From: Knufia peltigerae
Lineage: Eukaryota; Ascomycota; Eurotiomycetes; Chaetothyriales; Trichomeriaceae
Length of the DNA: 21,213 nucleotides
Direction: 5' to 3'
Assembly (NCBI GenBank): GCA_030247855.1
Contig: JAPDRN010000248.1
Location: 1-21,213, forward strand
Of this stretch, positions 1 to 9,062 are shown piece after piece (the first letter of the stretch is position 1; every line of letters starts with the position of its first letter). The position numbers and the translations under genes were made by a program. The notes beneath the pieces were generated by a model. It had not been told where the DNA came from, did not search any database, and saw only the letters and a list, made by a program, of their open reading frames with translations.

Positions 1-84
1 CTACTCTCTACTCTCTACTCTCTACTCTCTACTCTCTACTCTCTACTCTCTACTCTCTACTCTCTACTCTCTACTCTCTACTCT
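1..84. repeat. Minisatellite, about 12 copies of CTACTCT
   Basis: A perfect 7-bp unit (CTACTCT) is repeated head to tail from the first base of the window to position 84. The array may extend further left. It is not the TTAGGG type of fungal telomere. One strand is pure pyrimidine apart from one A per unit. No gene overlaps it. Confidence 0.95.
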
Positions 85-586
85 GAACCACACAGAGGCA
101 CTACTCGGTCTCCCCCTCTCTACATTTTACGACTTTATGAGATCAACCATGCATGACGATTCACGACACTTGACGAGCTTTTTCACCTTTTTCCCTTACT
201 TTTAACTCGACTCTAAAAGTCACCTTTCCCTAAATCGATGAACCCACTGGTACACGAGTCTTATTCCCTTCTCCTTTTTTTCCCTTCACTCTTGAGCGAT
301 AGCGATGCGGGTAGCGGGAGAATGCGGGATGACATTACATGATGGATCACCATCCGGTGAACCGATACATGATTTCCTAGGGAACAAGCATACTGGGTAG
401 CTTTGAATATGACTTGCTCCAAAAAAATACGAGAGCGAATTCCACATTTACGTTTTTGTTTTTTCCTCTGTGCGCGCGCACACACACACACAGACACGCT
501 GTGAAAGGGTGAATGGCGGTTGCAGATTTTGTAACAAGTGAAGAAAGCACAGTTGCACTCTCCGTGAGGCAATGAATACCTGGAAA
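85..586. other. Intergenic, 3' flank of the oxidase gene; CG/CA alternating tract
   Basis: No credible coding region is seen. Open frames here are short and low in complexity. From about 469 to 492 a TGCGCGCGCACACACACA tract alternates purine and pyrimidine, a class of sequence that can adopt Z-DNA. Oligo-T and oligo-A runs lie around 273-280 and 421-427. This segment would hold the 3' UTR and poly(A) signals of the minus-strand oxidase that ends at 587. Confidence 0.6.
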
Positions 587-1163
587 CTAGAGCTTACTAA
601 CGAACCCATCCCGATCGACTCGACAGAGGTACTCTTTCGAGATTTCCTTGACGCTCGTCACCCCCGCGAGGCCCATGCACAGCCTGAACTCGTCCATGAG
701 GAGGCGGAGGCACAACTCGACCCCGTCCCGGCCCTTGTACGCCAGGCCCCAGAGGACGGGCCGGCCGACCCAGCAAAAGTCCGCCCCCAAGGCCAGGGCC
801 TTGAAGACGTCGGAGCCGTGCCGGATGCCCCCGTCGACGTGGACGGGGACCTCGCGGTTGACGGCGGCGACCACCTCGGGCAGGGCGTCGAGAGTGGCCA
901 GGGCGCCGTTGAGCTGGCGGCCTCCGTGGTTGGACACGACGATCCCGTCGACGCCGTGGTGGACGGCCAAGGTGGCGTCCTCGGCCGTCGCCACCCCCTT
1001 GACCCAGACCTGCATCTCGGGCCCCGCGCGGGACTTGAGCCAGGGGATCGACTCCTCCCAGGACAACGTCGGGTTGGCCGCGTGGGTGTGGAACGTGATC
1101 GGGCCCGTGGGAGGGTGTCGTTTGTGTCCGTCGTGGTAACCCGCCACGCTCTGTTTGGGTTTT

Positions 1164-1200
<37 letters not shown>

Positions 1201-2074
1201 GTTTCGGGTTGGGGTTCGAGTTACGTTTCGACGATGTGTTGGCACGCCGTTTGTGTGGGTTTTGTCGAGGGGTGCTACGTAAGGGCTTGTCGGCGGTGGT
1301 GGTTGTTGTACCGTTGTTGGGTGAGTCAGTATTGTCTGTCGACAAGGATGATGATGAAGAACTTGCATTTGTCGTGGTCGTCTGTGTCGAAGCTGTTGAA
1401 CCAGACGCACCGTCATTGTCGTCCTCACCCTCATCCTCGCCTTGATCGACAAAGTTTGCAATGGACAAGTGGGCAGGGAGTTTGAATTGGTTGCGGATTT
1501 CGAGGTTGCGCCGACCGAGCATGGGCGTGTCGACGGTGAGCAGGACGGCCTTGTAACCTGCCTTTTTTGCGCGGTCGATGAGCTTGGTCGAGTGTGCACG
1601 ATCTTCAAAGAGGTAAAGCTGGAGAACGTTGGGGTTGGCCTCGCTCGCCTCGGCCACGTCTTCGAGGGTGCTCGTGCTGAACGACGACAGGCCCATCACT
1701 ATACCTTTGGACTTGCAGGCGCGTGCCGTGGCGAGTTCGCCGTCCGAGTGCGCCAGTTTCTGCATTGCCGTCGGGGCGACGCCAAAGGGACTACTATTCT
1801 TGTGGCCAAAGACGTCCACCGTGGTGTCGATTTGGGATATGTCGCGTAGTACTCGCGGCCGGATCCGGTATTTTGAGTAGGCGGAAATGTTCTCGCTGAG
1901 GGTGGTGCCGGCGTCGGCGCCTTCGTTGTAGTAGTCGCGCGTCTGCTTGTCCATGCGTTCGTAGGCAAGGGCCTCGAGTTCAGCGATTGTGAGACAGTTC
2001 AAGTCGTGAGGAGTTGCTTGATTCGCGGGCGGAGAACCCGAAGCAGTCGGTTCGGCTTTGGTTTTTGAAGCCAT
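587..2074 (-). CDS. Peroxisomal FMN-dependent 2-hydroxy-acid oxidase/dehydrogenase with low-complexity insert
   Basis: An uninterrupted 495-residue frame. It belongs to the FMN-dependent alpha-hydroxy-acid dehydrogenase family (glycolate/lactate oxidase type), which oxidises a 2-hydroxy acid to a 2-oxo acid. Visible family landmarks are the N-terminal YYNEGA segment (48-53), PFGVAPTAMQ (96-105), QLYLFEDR (152-159), TVDTP (180-184), WVKGV (357-361), the catalytic SNHGGRQL (His383, Arg386) and the FMN-phosphate motif DGGIR (414-418). The last three residues are SKL, a canonical PTS1, so a peroxisomal location is likely and H2O2 made there would meet catalase. Family members are usually 360-400 residues. 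The excess lies in residues about 211-335, the variable loop 4 before the SWEESIPWL segment. That insert is acidic, then Thr/Ser-rich, then a (Lys-Thr)n run. Substrate cannot be told; S-2-hydroxy acids are the family norm. An unrecognised intron in the insert is possible but not supported, because the frame stays open and both flanks match the family in phase. Confidence 0.9.
1160..1203. repeat. Coding hexanucleotide microsatellite (TTTTCG)n
   Basis: A six-base unit TTTTCG/CGAAAA repeats about seven times inside the oxidase gene and is translated on the minus strand as alternating Lys-Thr (residues about 292-305). A unit length that is a multiple of three means copy-number change preserves the frame. 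This makes the insert length likely to vary between strains. Confidence 0.85.
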
Positions 2075-2735
2075 GATGATCGACAGGATGGATAATGGTC
2101 CCGTTGTATACTTGCTGCAGCTGTTTCAATATAAGTCCTTAGCTACCTAGAGTAGTCAACTAGGGAGGCTAGAGAGGGTTTCCCACTATGCCCGAGATCA
2201 TCACAATAACCAGCAAGAAACCACGAGGAAACTTGACGGGAAAAGAATGAGTAAGAAAAGGAAACTCGCCCTGCAATGTGTATGAATATACTTATGCTAG
2301 CTTCGCACAAGAGGAAAGGGTGTATGAGTGGTAGATCTCCTCACATCCATGACGCTGCGGAATTCGAGATACACTTCGCCTACCTGCCTAGAACCTGTCG
2401 AAGAGCTGGGGGCATTTTCATGGACTTGCGCCGAGGGCGATGGACGATGACGATGACGTCGCGATAGAAATGATGGACACGATTGATGGTTTTGTCGTTA
2501 GAATCGATGAGGGGACGCAGATCATCAGCCTCTGCATTGAGTTGGAGAACATTTCTGACCACTGGGCGACTTGTAAACACCGTGTTTTGGGTGAATCGAT
2601 CTAAATCGAATTCATTGCGAGTACACATTCCAGAAAGCGAGAGTCAAGAGACAGTCTCAAGGTTGTCGAAAGCGGCACTGAGCTGATGGTCTTCGTATCG
2701 TCTCTTCTCTCTTTCTTCTACCTTGAAACTGCGCA
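2075..2735. other. Divergent promoter region, oxidase (-) and ALG3 (+)
   Basis: This 661-bp gap lies between the start codons of two divergently transcribed genes, so it should hold both promoters and 5' UTRs. A CT-rich stretch (about 2697-2723) lies just ahead of the ALG3 start, as is common in fungal leaders. A minus-strand open frame of 82 codons (2380-2628) reads plausibly but matches nothing I know. No RNA gene or repeat was seen. Confidence 0.6.
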
Positions 2736-4047
2736 ATGGATGCCACCATCTCAACCCTTCGAGATCTCCTAACAAACTCCAGACACACGAAATGGATCGC
2801 ACCATTAATATTACTTGGGGAGACAGCATTATGCGGACTGATCATTTGGAAGATCCCATGTACGTTTCTTTCCGACTTGGTGTGAGCACTCACCACTGAC
2901 AAAAGTCTTTGTAGACACCGAGATCGACTTTACAACCTACATGGCCCAAGTCCGCATGTACCTAGATGGTGAACGGAACTACAACAAAATCACCGGACCT
3001 ACCGGGCCTCTCGTCTACCCAGCCCTCCATGTATACATCTATACGGCCCTTTACTACCTCACAGATGAAGGAACCAACATCCTCCGGGCTCAGATCATCT
3101 TTGCTGGCCTCTACCTGATCACTCTGGCCGTGGTGATGGCGTGTTACACACGAATAGGAGCGCCCCCGTGGCTACTGGTGCCGCTGGCACTGAGCAAGAG
3201 AATGCATTCTATATTTTTACTGAGGCTGTTCAACGACTGTTGGGCAACGCTCGCACTCTGGATAGCAATCTATCTGCTACAGAGAAGAAAGTGGACAACA
3301 GGAGCCATGATCTGGGCACTGGGTTTGGGTGTCAAGATGACCCATTTATTGGCTGCTCCTGCCATGGGAGTCATTCTGCTACAGGCTGAAGGTACAAAGA
3401 GGGCGGTTGTGAATGGCCTCTTCGTCTTGCTAGTCCATCTGAACCTGGCCATACCCTTCCTGACAGCAGGGTATGGTCTTCAGTATCTTGCACAAGCTTT
3501 CGACTTTGGTCGACAATTCCTCTTCAAGTGGACAGTCAATTGGAGGTTTGTGGGCGAGGAGACTTTTTTGTCTCGACAGTTCACCGTCAGTCTCTTACTT
3601 GTTCACATATCCCTGCTCTTCCTGTTCTTCCAAACCAAATGGGTCAAACCAAGTGCTTCGAACCTAGTCGACTTTGTCAAGAAGTACGCTTTGTCCGTTG
3701 GAGAGCTTGATCCGGTCCAAGTGTCGAGGAAAATCACCCCAACCTTTGTCATGGATGCTGTTCTCGCAAGCATTGCCATGGGTCTGTTGTGTGCTCGAAG
3801 CTTACACTATCAATTCTTTGCGTATCTCGGATGGGCAACCCCGTATCTTTTGTGGAGGGCCGGAGGAGGACCTGTATGGATATTGATCAACTGGGCGATT
3901 CAGGAGTATTCGTGGCTCGTCTATCCTAGCACCGACCTGAGCTCGGTGACTGTGGTGTTTGTGCTGGCAATCCAGGTCATGTGCCTTCTTATTGCGCCTC
4001 CAGTCGATCACATTTCTCCGTCAAGACCGTCCAATAGGATCAAGTAG
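2736..4047 (+). CDS. ALG3: ALG3, Dol-P-Man:Man5GlcNAc2-PP-Dol alpha-1,3-mannosyltransferase
   Basis: Two exons, 2736-2859 and 2915-4047, are joined across a 55-bp GTACGT...GTAG intron and give 418 residues. The join restores the family signature KIPYTEIDFTTYM at the splice. ALG3 adds the first Dol-P-Man-dependent mannose to the lipid-linked oligosaccharide on the lumenal side of the ER, the step that begins Man5 to Man9 assembly for N-glycosylation. Family hallmarks seen are GPTGPLVYPALHVYIY, the strongly conserved SKRMHSIFLLRLFNDCWA, GVKMTHLLAAPA, and near the C-terminus LHYQFFAYLGWATPYLLW and EYSWLVYPSTDLSS. About ten hydrophobic segments are visible, as expected for a multi-pass GT58 enzyme; length is slightly below the usual 430-450. 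The ATG at 2736 is chosen because it opens the only frame that feeds the splice. The gene converges on the EIF1AD-like gene, with 31 bp between stops. Confidence 0.95.
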
Positions 4048-4078
4048 GTAGGTACAGAAGAACAGACATCAATGTCCA

Positions 4079-4483
4079 TCAGTTATCATCCTCTTCGCTG
4101 TCTGACGGAGGCATTTTTCCGACCAGCGATTCCTCCTCGTCACTGTCTACGGGTCGTGGCTTTTGAGCAAACTGCGCAGGCCAATATGACTGTTTCCGCC
4201 ATGTCTTCTCATCTCCAACAATGTTCACGATCTCGCCTTGAATTTTGTTCTCCCGATCGGTTGTGGAAGTATCGATGAGGACATATCCGCCTCTTTTGAC
4301 AAAGATTGTACCGCGGAATTTGGCCTCGAGTTCGACCAGGAGTTCGGATCCGTCTGGTGTCTTGACCGAATAGAGATCTTTGCCTTGAGCCTTGATGACA
4401 CGTGCGAGCGTCTGGCGGGGAGACAGAGAGTCAGGCGGTGTCAAAGTTTCTTCGGCAGTATTGCGAATCTTCCGGCGAGACAT
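4079..4483 (-). CDS. EIF1AD-like S1-fold RNA-binding protein
   Basis: A 134-residue single-exon frame resembling the eukaryotic EIF1AD family (eIF1A-like domain protein). The order of elements fits: a short basic N-terminus, an S1/OB-fold segment at residues about 22-90 containing LARVIKAQGKDLYSV, an FRGTIFVKRGGYVLIDT stretch matching the KFRKNIWIKRGDF region of animal members, then an SYWPAQF motif and an acidic tail rich in Asp, Glu and Ser. Family members are nuclear or cytoplasmic RNA-binding proteins with a reported role in late small-subunit ribosome assembly; that role is taken from the family, not seen here. A more upstream in-frame ATG at 4561 would add 26 residues unlike the family, so the ATG at 4483 is preferred. 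The 3' end faces ALG3 at a distance that makes overlapping 3' UTRs almost unavoidable. Confidence 0.85.
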   Translation of the reverse strand: MSRRKIRNTAEETLTPPDSLSPRQTLARVIKAQGKDLYSVKTPDGSELLVELEAKFRGTIFVKRGGYVLIDTSTTDRENKIQGEIVNIVGDEKTWRKQSYWPAQFAQKPRPVDSDEEESLVGKMPPSDSEEDDN

Positions 4484-5011
4484 GGTGCGATCTATGAGAT
4501 GCCATATGAGGATGGGATTCTGCGTATCGCGATCACATCGTAAATTTTGGCGCAGGCACAATGTTCAGCCAAAATGGGAAGGCTGGCCGGGTGCTCAATA
4601 AGGAAGTCCAGCCGAGTGACTGTGATAGACACCGCCATCATGGACATTTTTCCATCACCATCACCATGTCTCCCACCGATCACTTTTGCTACGCCATAGC
4701 CAATCTGATGCAACCATGTGCTTTTGTGCTTACGATGAGCATGTATATGATATAATTCTCCGCCCTTTGGACGCTGCAATGACCCTGTTCTGGCCAGATG
4801 CAGATTGAACACATGCTTGATCCCCACCATGACCAAGTGCTTTCTAATAAAAAACGCTCCCTCCGTCTGCTGTCATGTCCAATCTTCCTTTCTCATAATC
4901 TCCCTTGGTTTGGCAATGACTATACCTATGACAACAGCCAACTTGCTTATGCTCTGTCAGTATCAGCACTCTCCTGTTTTTCCCTCGTGCCCATAACTCT
5001 CTGCTTCCAAA
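4484..5011. other. Divergent promoter region, EIF1AD-like (-) and MFS (+)
   Basis: This 528-bp gap holds the 5' flanks of two divergent genes. Only short, non-conserved frames are present on either strand. A few ATCACC/CCATCA trinucleotide-like runs occur near 4650-4667. No clear TATA box, repeat or RNA gene is seen. Confidence 0.55.
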
Positions 5012-6625
5012 ATGGCCGCAGCGACTATTCCCTTTGGCGCTTTCATTAGCCATGAGAGTGATTCCTCAGCCTCTATTCGAGGGCCTGACCCAGTCTTCCA
5101 TCGAGACAACATCACAAAATCCTCGCCTACAGATGATGACCTATCTAGGCTGCAATGGGGGCAACGTCTGAACGGGCCAGAGAAGAACAGACCTGGCACG
5201 GTCTCTCCCATTGAGCAATCGATCCCGCCAACGCCTGGAGACTTGGAACAAAGCCGACCAGCGACACCAGCAGGAGCCCAAGCAGTTGGTGCAATAGTTC
5301 AATCATTCTCGAACCCTCCCAGAAATCGCTGGAGAGTTGCATCAGCGACCGTCTTCTTTTTGATGATGGGGATGAATGATGCAGCGACAGGTGCTTTGAT
5401 CCCTTACCTCGAAGTCGAATACAATATTGGCTATGCTATTGTCTCTCTGATTTTCGTTACAAATGCATTTGGCTGGCTCGTTATGGCTCCAGTGTCTCAA
5501 ATGATCGAGGCCCGAGCTGGTCGATCTCGTTCTTACATCATCGCTGCAAGTCTTATGAGTATAGGTTACACCGCCCTGGTGTGTGCACCACCATTCCCTG
5601 TTGTGGTTATGAGTTTCTTCCTCCTCGGCCTCGGCATGGCCTTGTTCTTGGGAATGACCAATGCTTTCATCGTTAATCTGGTGAATGGCACCGTTCTTCT
5701 GGGTCTGTGCCACGGCATATACGGCGTAAGTACACTTCTTAAAATCGTTGGATGACACTGACGGTACTCAGCTTGGTGGTGTTGTTTCACCTATCATAGC
5801 AACTGCAATCGTCTCCAAAGGCATTCGCTGGTCGTATTACTACTTCATCAACCTTGGTATATCCATCTTTTCGATCTTCTTCATGGCATGGTCCTTTAAA
5901 GGATTCGAAAATGATGCTTCTCAGCAGCTGCTCACCAATCTCGAACTCACCGCTTCGCGACAAGCATCTGCAGCAGGAGAGCCGACAAAGTTCCAGCTTC
6001 TCAAACGAGCATTGAAGAATCGGACCACCCTCCTTGGTGCTGCATTCATATTGTGAGTCCGTTTCTTCCGAGGTGGTCAGCCCATGCTAATTGACGTTGC
6101 AGTTTCTACCAAGGCGCAGAAGTTGCGATCTCCGGTTGGGTCATTTCGTATCTGATCCATTATCGAAAGGGAGACCCAGCTCACGTAGGAAACGTCACGT
6201 CCGGTTTCTGGGGTGGTATTACCGTGGGAAGATTTGTCCTCACTCATTTCTGTCACAAGATGGGAGAGAAGCTGGCAGTAGTGCTACTCATTGTTGGAGC
6301 TGGCACTTTTCAACTTCTTGTTTGGCTCGTTCCCAACATCATTGGTAATGCAGTTGCGGAGGCCCTAGTCGGTCTATTCCTCGGACCTATATATCCGTGT
6401 GCAACCGGTGTCTTCTCGAAGCTCTTACCTCGGAGCATGCAGATTGTCAGTCTCAGCGTGACCACTTCTATGGGATCCTCAGGAGGTGCACTTGTGCCTC
6501 TCATCACTGGTCTCATGGCACAAAGTCTGAGCACAGTCGTACTGCACCCAATTGTTCTCATTTCATTTGCGGCGATGATTGGTACCTGGATATCACTTCC
6601 CCGGATCGGAAAGAGAACAGAATGA
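5012..6625 (+). CDS. Major facilitator superfamily transporter (BSC6/FHS-like)
   Basis: Three exons (5012-5725, 5772-6052, 6103-6625) give 505 residues. Intron 1 is 46 bp (GTAAGT...CTCAG) and intron 2 is 50 bp (GTGAGT, branch GCTAAT, GCAG). The joins read HGIYG-LGGVVSP and AFI-F-FYQGAEVAISGW, both typical of this carrier group. Residues 1-105 are polar and probably a disordered cytosolic tail; about twelve hydrophobic helices follow, split by a cytoplasmic loop near residue 300. A motif-A-like loop, APVSQMIEARAGRSR, links helices 2 and 3, and VGNVTSGFWGGITVGR marks the second half. These resemble fungal MFS proteins annotated as BSC6-like or fucose-permease-like (FHS family). Substrate is unknown; sugars are the guess from family neighbours. 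The A-rich context before the start (AAAATGG) suits initiation at 5012. Confidence 0.9.
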
Positions 6626-6708
6626 TCATGGCCTGTCGTCAGCTTGCAGATCATCAGGAAATGGACATGCATCAATGCCAAGCCATGTAACCCTTTTGCT
6701 TCGAGAGC

Positions 6709-7006
6709 ATGTGCTTTGGTGAATCAACCGAGGCTTCTTTTGATTATGAGGAGGACGACTCTCACAACGACCTCCAACTGATGGATAGCGATGGAGCACT
6801 CTCTGACGATACAACGCAATATATCGAAGCTGCTACGCCGCTTGTCCTCACTGCAACCTCGAATCCCAATTTTTCTCATTTTTCCCATGTCAATCAAAAC
6901 GTGAGTGATACAATCTATCATTACTTGTGCAACCTTCGAATCTCTTGAAACGCCTCCTTGAATGACCCAGTACAATGGATACCCGTGGCGAGGAAGCACA
7001 ACATGA
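6709..7006 (+). CDS. Tentative small acidic protein, possibly spliced
   Basis: An open frame begins with MCFGESTEASFDYEEDD at 6709 and reads 64 codons to a good donor (GTGAGT at 6901). An acceptor (CCCAG, ending 6970) would join it in phase 0 to a short tail ending YPWRGSTT and a stop at 7004-7006, giving 75 residues. The protein would be acidic, with many Asp, Ser and Thr, and no membrane segment. I do not recognise it, although an N-terminal MCFG is familiar from other small fungal proteins. Without the intron the frame ends at 6948 (79 residues). It could also simply be 3' UTR of the transporter. Confidence 0.2.
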
Positions 7007-7337
7007 TCGTGGAATGCGAGCCCGCGTGTTTCACTGGGCAGGACGCAAGGTCAGCCAATTTTTGGAAAGTGACAGTGAGCCATCTTCGTCATCAACACCC
7101 GGGCACCAGGACAGACCAAGTCAACATGGCTCAAGCCATGGTCAAAATCCAATTCTACCTCAACAATCCGATCATCTGCGTCTACTTTTCAAGGTGCGTC
7201 ATCGCTCTGTCGAGACCTTTGCCTTGTGTTTTGTGACGGTGTTTGCCCGAGTTGGAGAGCGAATACTGCCAGACCTCTGACCACCATGTCGCTGCGTCAC
7301 CCTATGGCACAACACTTGTGATCAATAGCCTATTGTC

Positions 7338-7380
7338 GTGATTGATGTCAATCGACTTCAATCACCTCGATTGTTGATTG
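7338..7380. promoter_or_regulatory. Overlapping inverted repeats upstream of the DUF4185 gene
   Basis: Several nested inverted repeats occur within 43 bp. GATTGA-TG-TCAATC (7340-7353) is a 6-bp perfect palindrome with a 2-bp spacer. GTGATTGA (7338-7345) pairs with TCAATCAC (7358-7365). CAATCGA (7349-7355) pairs with TCGATTG (7367-7373). A further GATTG follows at 7376-7380. Such a cluster of GATTG/CAATC half-sites 130-170 bp upstream of the start codon could be a binding site array for a dimeric regulator. The function is inferred only. Confidence 0.35.
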
Positions 7381-7509
7381 TCATGTCCCCATGCTTGCAG
7401 AAGTCCTGGAGGGCATCCCCTTGATCCTAAAATATTCCCTCTTGATGCTCACAGTACCCAACACTTTGGTTCAAATGGCATCAAACGTACCATATCCTGT
7501 CATATCAAT

Positions 7510-8649
7510 ATGCATTTCATTGGCCATGCACCATTTCTTACAATCTTCGTTGTTTCTCATCTAACTCGTCTACTTCAGGCGTCACCTCTCCCAGTGCTGG
7601 ACACCACCACGAACACCTCCCATGCCGCTTACACTTCCAACCAGTCTTACCCGCCCGACGTCTCTGTTTCTTGTGTCGATTTCTTGGGTGAAGTCCACAG
7701 CGCTACCACCTACGTCAAACGCGACCTCGGTTTTCAAGGGCAGATCGGTTCCTTTGTTCTCCTGTCCTACGGCGACACGATGTACTCTGACGTGAATTAC
7801 TCGGACACGTGGCGTGGCATGACCAGCGACTCGGTCGCGCTGGCCACTCATGACCCTCTTGTCGTCGTCGATCCCGTACTCAACCAGCAAGGCTACCCTC
7901 CGCAGTTCTGCCCCGTCGTCGATTCATTCGGCGAAGACCCTTCAGAGTGCGCTCTGGGCGTAACGAACGTCGTCCAGACCACATCGTCCGACGACGGCGT
8001 CATGTTTTTTCTGTTGAACCATCGACCGGACGGGAAAAACAACCTGGTGGGTGCAGGCGTGGCGAACGTCCACGTCGACACGTCCCGATACCCTCCCGCA
8101 CCTCACATCCGGCGTCTCGCGCGGTTCTGGTGGGACGCGTCGCAGGAGCCATGGTACGGCGACGTGTGCGCACTCCGGCACGACGGGTTCGTCTACGCGT
8201 ACGGCCACGGTGGACACGCCGACCAGAACCCCTGGGTGTACGTCGCGCGGGCGCGTCTCCACGAGGCCACGAACCTGGACTGCTACGAGTATTGGAACGG
8301 AGAAGGATGGCAGGCAGAGCGACTCATGACAAAAGATCTGGGCGAGAAGGAGAGTGTGTTCTGGCAGATCAACCAGGGTCAAGTCGTCTGGAACGGGTGT
8401 CTGGGCTGTTTCATCTTCGTGTACTGCGACAACTGGATGAATTCCAAGGTGTTGATGAAGACGGCCCAGAAGCCCGAGGGACCTTGGAGCGACGCCGTCG
8501 AACTCTACCAGGCGACCCCGTTGAGTGAAGGGAGTGCGATATACGCGGCGATTCCGCACGATTATTACGATCGAGATGGGCGGACGTTGGTTGTCACATT
8601 TACGAACCATCCAAACACGATACAGGCAATCAAGGTAACGTTTGGTTGA
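7510..8649 (+). CDS. Secreted DUF4185 family protein (beta-propeller-like)
   Basis: A single-exon frame of 379 residues. The chosen ATG opens an N-terminal signal peptide (hydrophobic residues about 8-24, likely cleavage after LLQA at residue 24), whereas the upstream in-frame ATG at 7378 would bury it. The mature protein resembles fungal DUF4185 proteins, which are predicted five-bladed-propeller folds related to glycoside hydrolases. Recognisable parts are the ALGVTNVVQTTSSDDGVMFF stretch, the RFWWDASQEPWYGDVCALR segment, the VFWQINQGQVVWNGCLGCF segment and a PEGPWSDAVELYQ blade motif. NTS, NQS and NYS sequons near the N-terminus could be N-glycosylated. Several Cys residues suggest disulfides. 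Enzymatic activity is not established for the family. It converges with the DUF3500 gene downstream. Confidence 0.75.
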   Translation: MHFIGHAPFLTIFVVSHLTRLLQASPLPVLDTTTNTSHAAYTSNQSYPPDVSVSCVDFLGEVHSATTYVKRDLGFQGQIGSFVLLSYGDTMYSDVNYSDTWRGMTSDSVALATHDPLVVVDPVLNQQGYPPQFCPVVDSFGEDPSECALGVTNVVQTTSSDDGVMFFLLNHRPDGKNNLVGAGVANVHVDTSRYPPAPHIRRLARFWWDASQEPWYGDVCALRHDGFVYAYGHGGHADQNPWVYVARARLHEATNLDCYEYWNGEGWQAERLMTKDLGEKESVFWQINQGQVVWNGCLGCFIFVYCDNWMNSKVLMKTAQKPEGPWSDAVELYQATPLSEGSAIYAAIPHDYYDRDGRTLVVTFTNHPNTIQAIKVTFG

Positions 8650-9062
8650 GGGGGCGGGGGAGAACCGACGTTCATGGGTTCGTGCGACAGGTTACTAAGT
8701 AGTTCAAGGTTGTGGTTTGGCAAATTCCACATTTCGTATGATGTTGACATGTCTGTTACGAGTTCGAGTTCGCAGCCGTGTGTATACATGCCAGCATGGT
8801 CCCATTTTCGACCCTTGATGTGGCTTTGAAACCATGTGCACAACTGGCAACCCAAGTCGAGTTGGGTAATCGGCTCTGTCATACTCCGTAGGTACTGTAT
8901 TGATAGTTGGAAGCTGACATTTCCATCGACTTGTTTCTACATAGACGGCCAAATTTTCACAAATTTCATGATTCCATTTCACACCTTTATATTCCACGTT
9001 CGCGTTCATGTTCATATTTCATTCTTCACACACACACACAAAATCTCTAGTTTCATCATGGG
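8650..9062. other. Convergent intergenic region, DUF4185 (+) and DUF3500 (-)
   Basis: This 413-bp gap contains the 3' ends of two convergent genes. A short (CA)n run lies at 9027-9041. Open frames on both strands are short and unlike any known protein. Nothing else is seen. Confidence 0.6.

Larger units (their letters stand above)
6626..7509. other. Intergenic between MFS and DUF4185 genes
   Basis: This 884-bp stretch holds the MFS 3' UTR and the promoter of the DUF4185 gene. A short acidic open frame starts at 6709 and is listed separately as tentative. Overlapping inverted repeats occur at 7338-7380, also listed. Frames between 6975 and 7280 are Ser/Gln/His-rich and could be coding, but no splice arrangement joins them convincingly. 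Confidence 0.5.

Noticed and set aside
1..84. Telomeric repeat
   Set aside because: The unit CTACTCT does not match TTAGGG or its complement, and unique gene sequence follows directly.
572..1282. Long plus-strand open frames opposite the oxidase gene
   Set aside because: They mirror the conserved, GC-rich coding strand of the 2-hydroxy-acid oxidase and have no recognisable motifs of their own; the minus-strand frame carries every family landmark.
1070..1445. An intron inside the low-complexity insert of the oxidase (for example donor GTGCGT to acceptor AAACAG on the minus strand)
   Set aside because: The donor and acceptor that look best differ in phase and would shift the frame. The frame is open throughout and both flanks already align in phase with the family.
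2380..2628. Minus-strand 82-codon frame upstream of ALG3
   Set aside because: Its composition is protein-like, but there is no known family, no good donor beyond a weak GTAGGC, and the next candidate exon is low quality. It lies in a divergent promoter.
7942..8610. Long minus-strand frame opposite the DUF4185 gene
   Set aside because: It is the shadow of a GC-rich coding strand. The plus frame has a signal peptide and family motifs, this one has neither.
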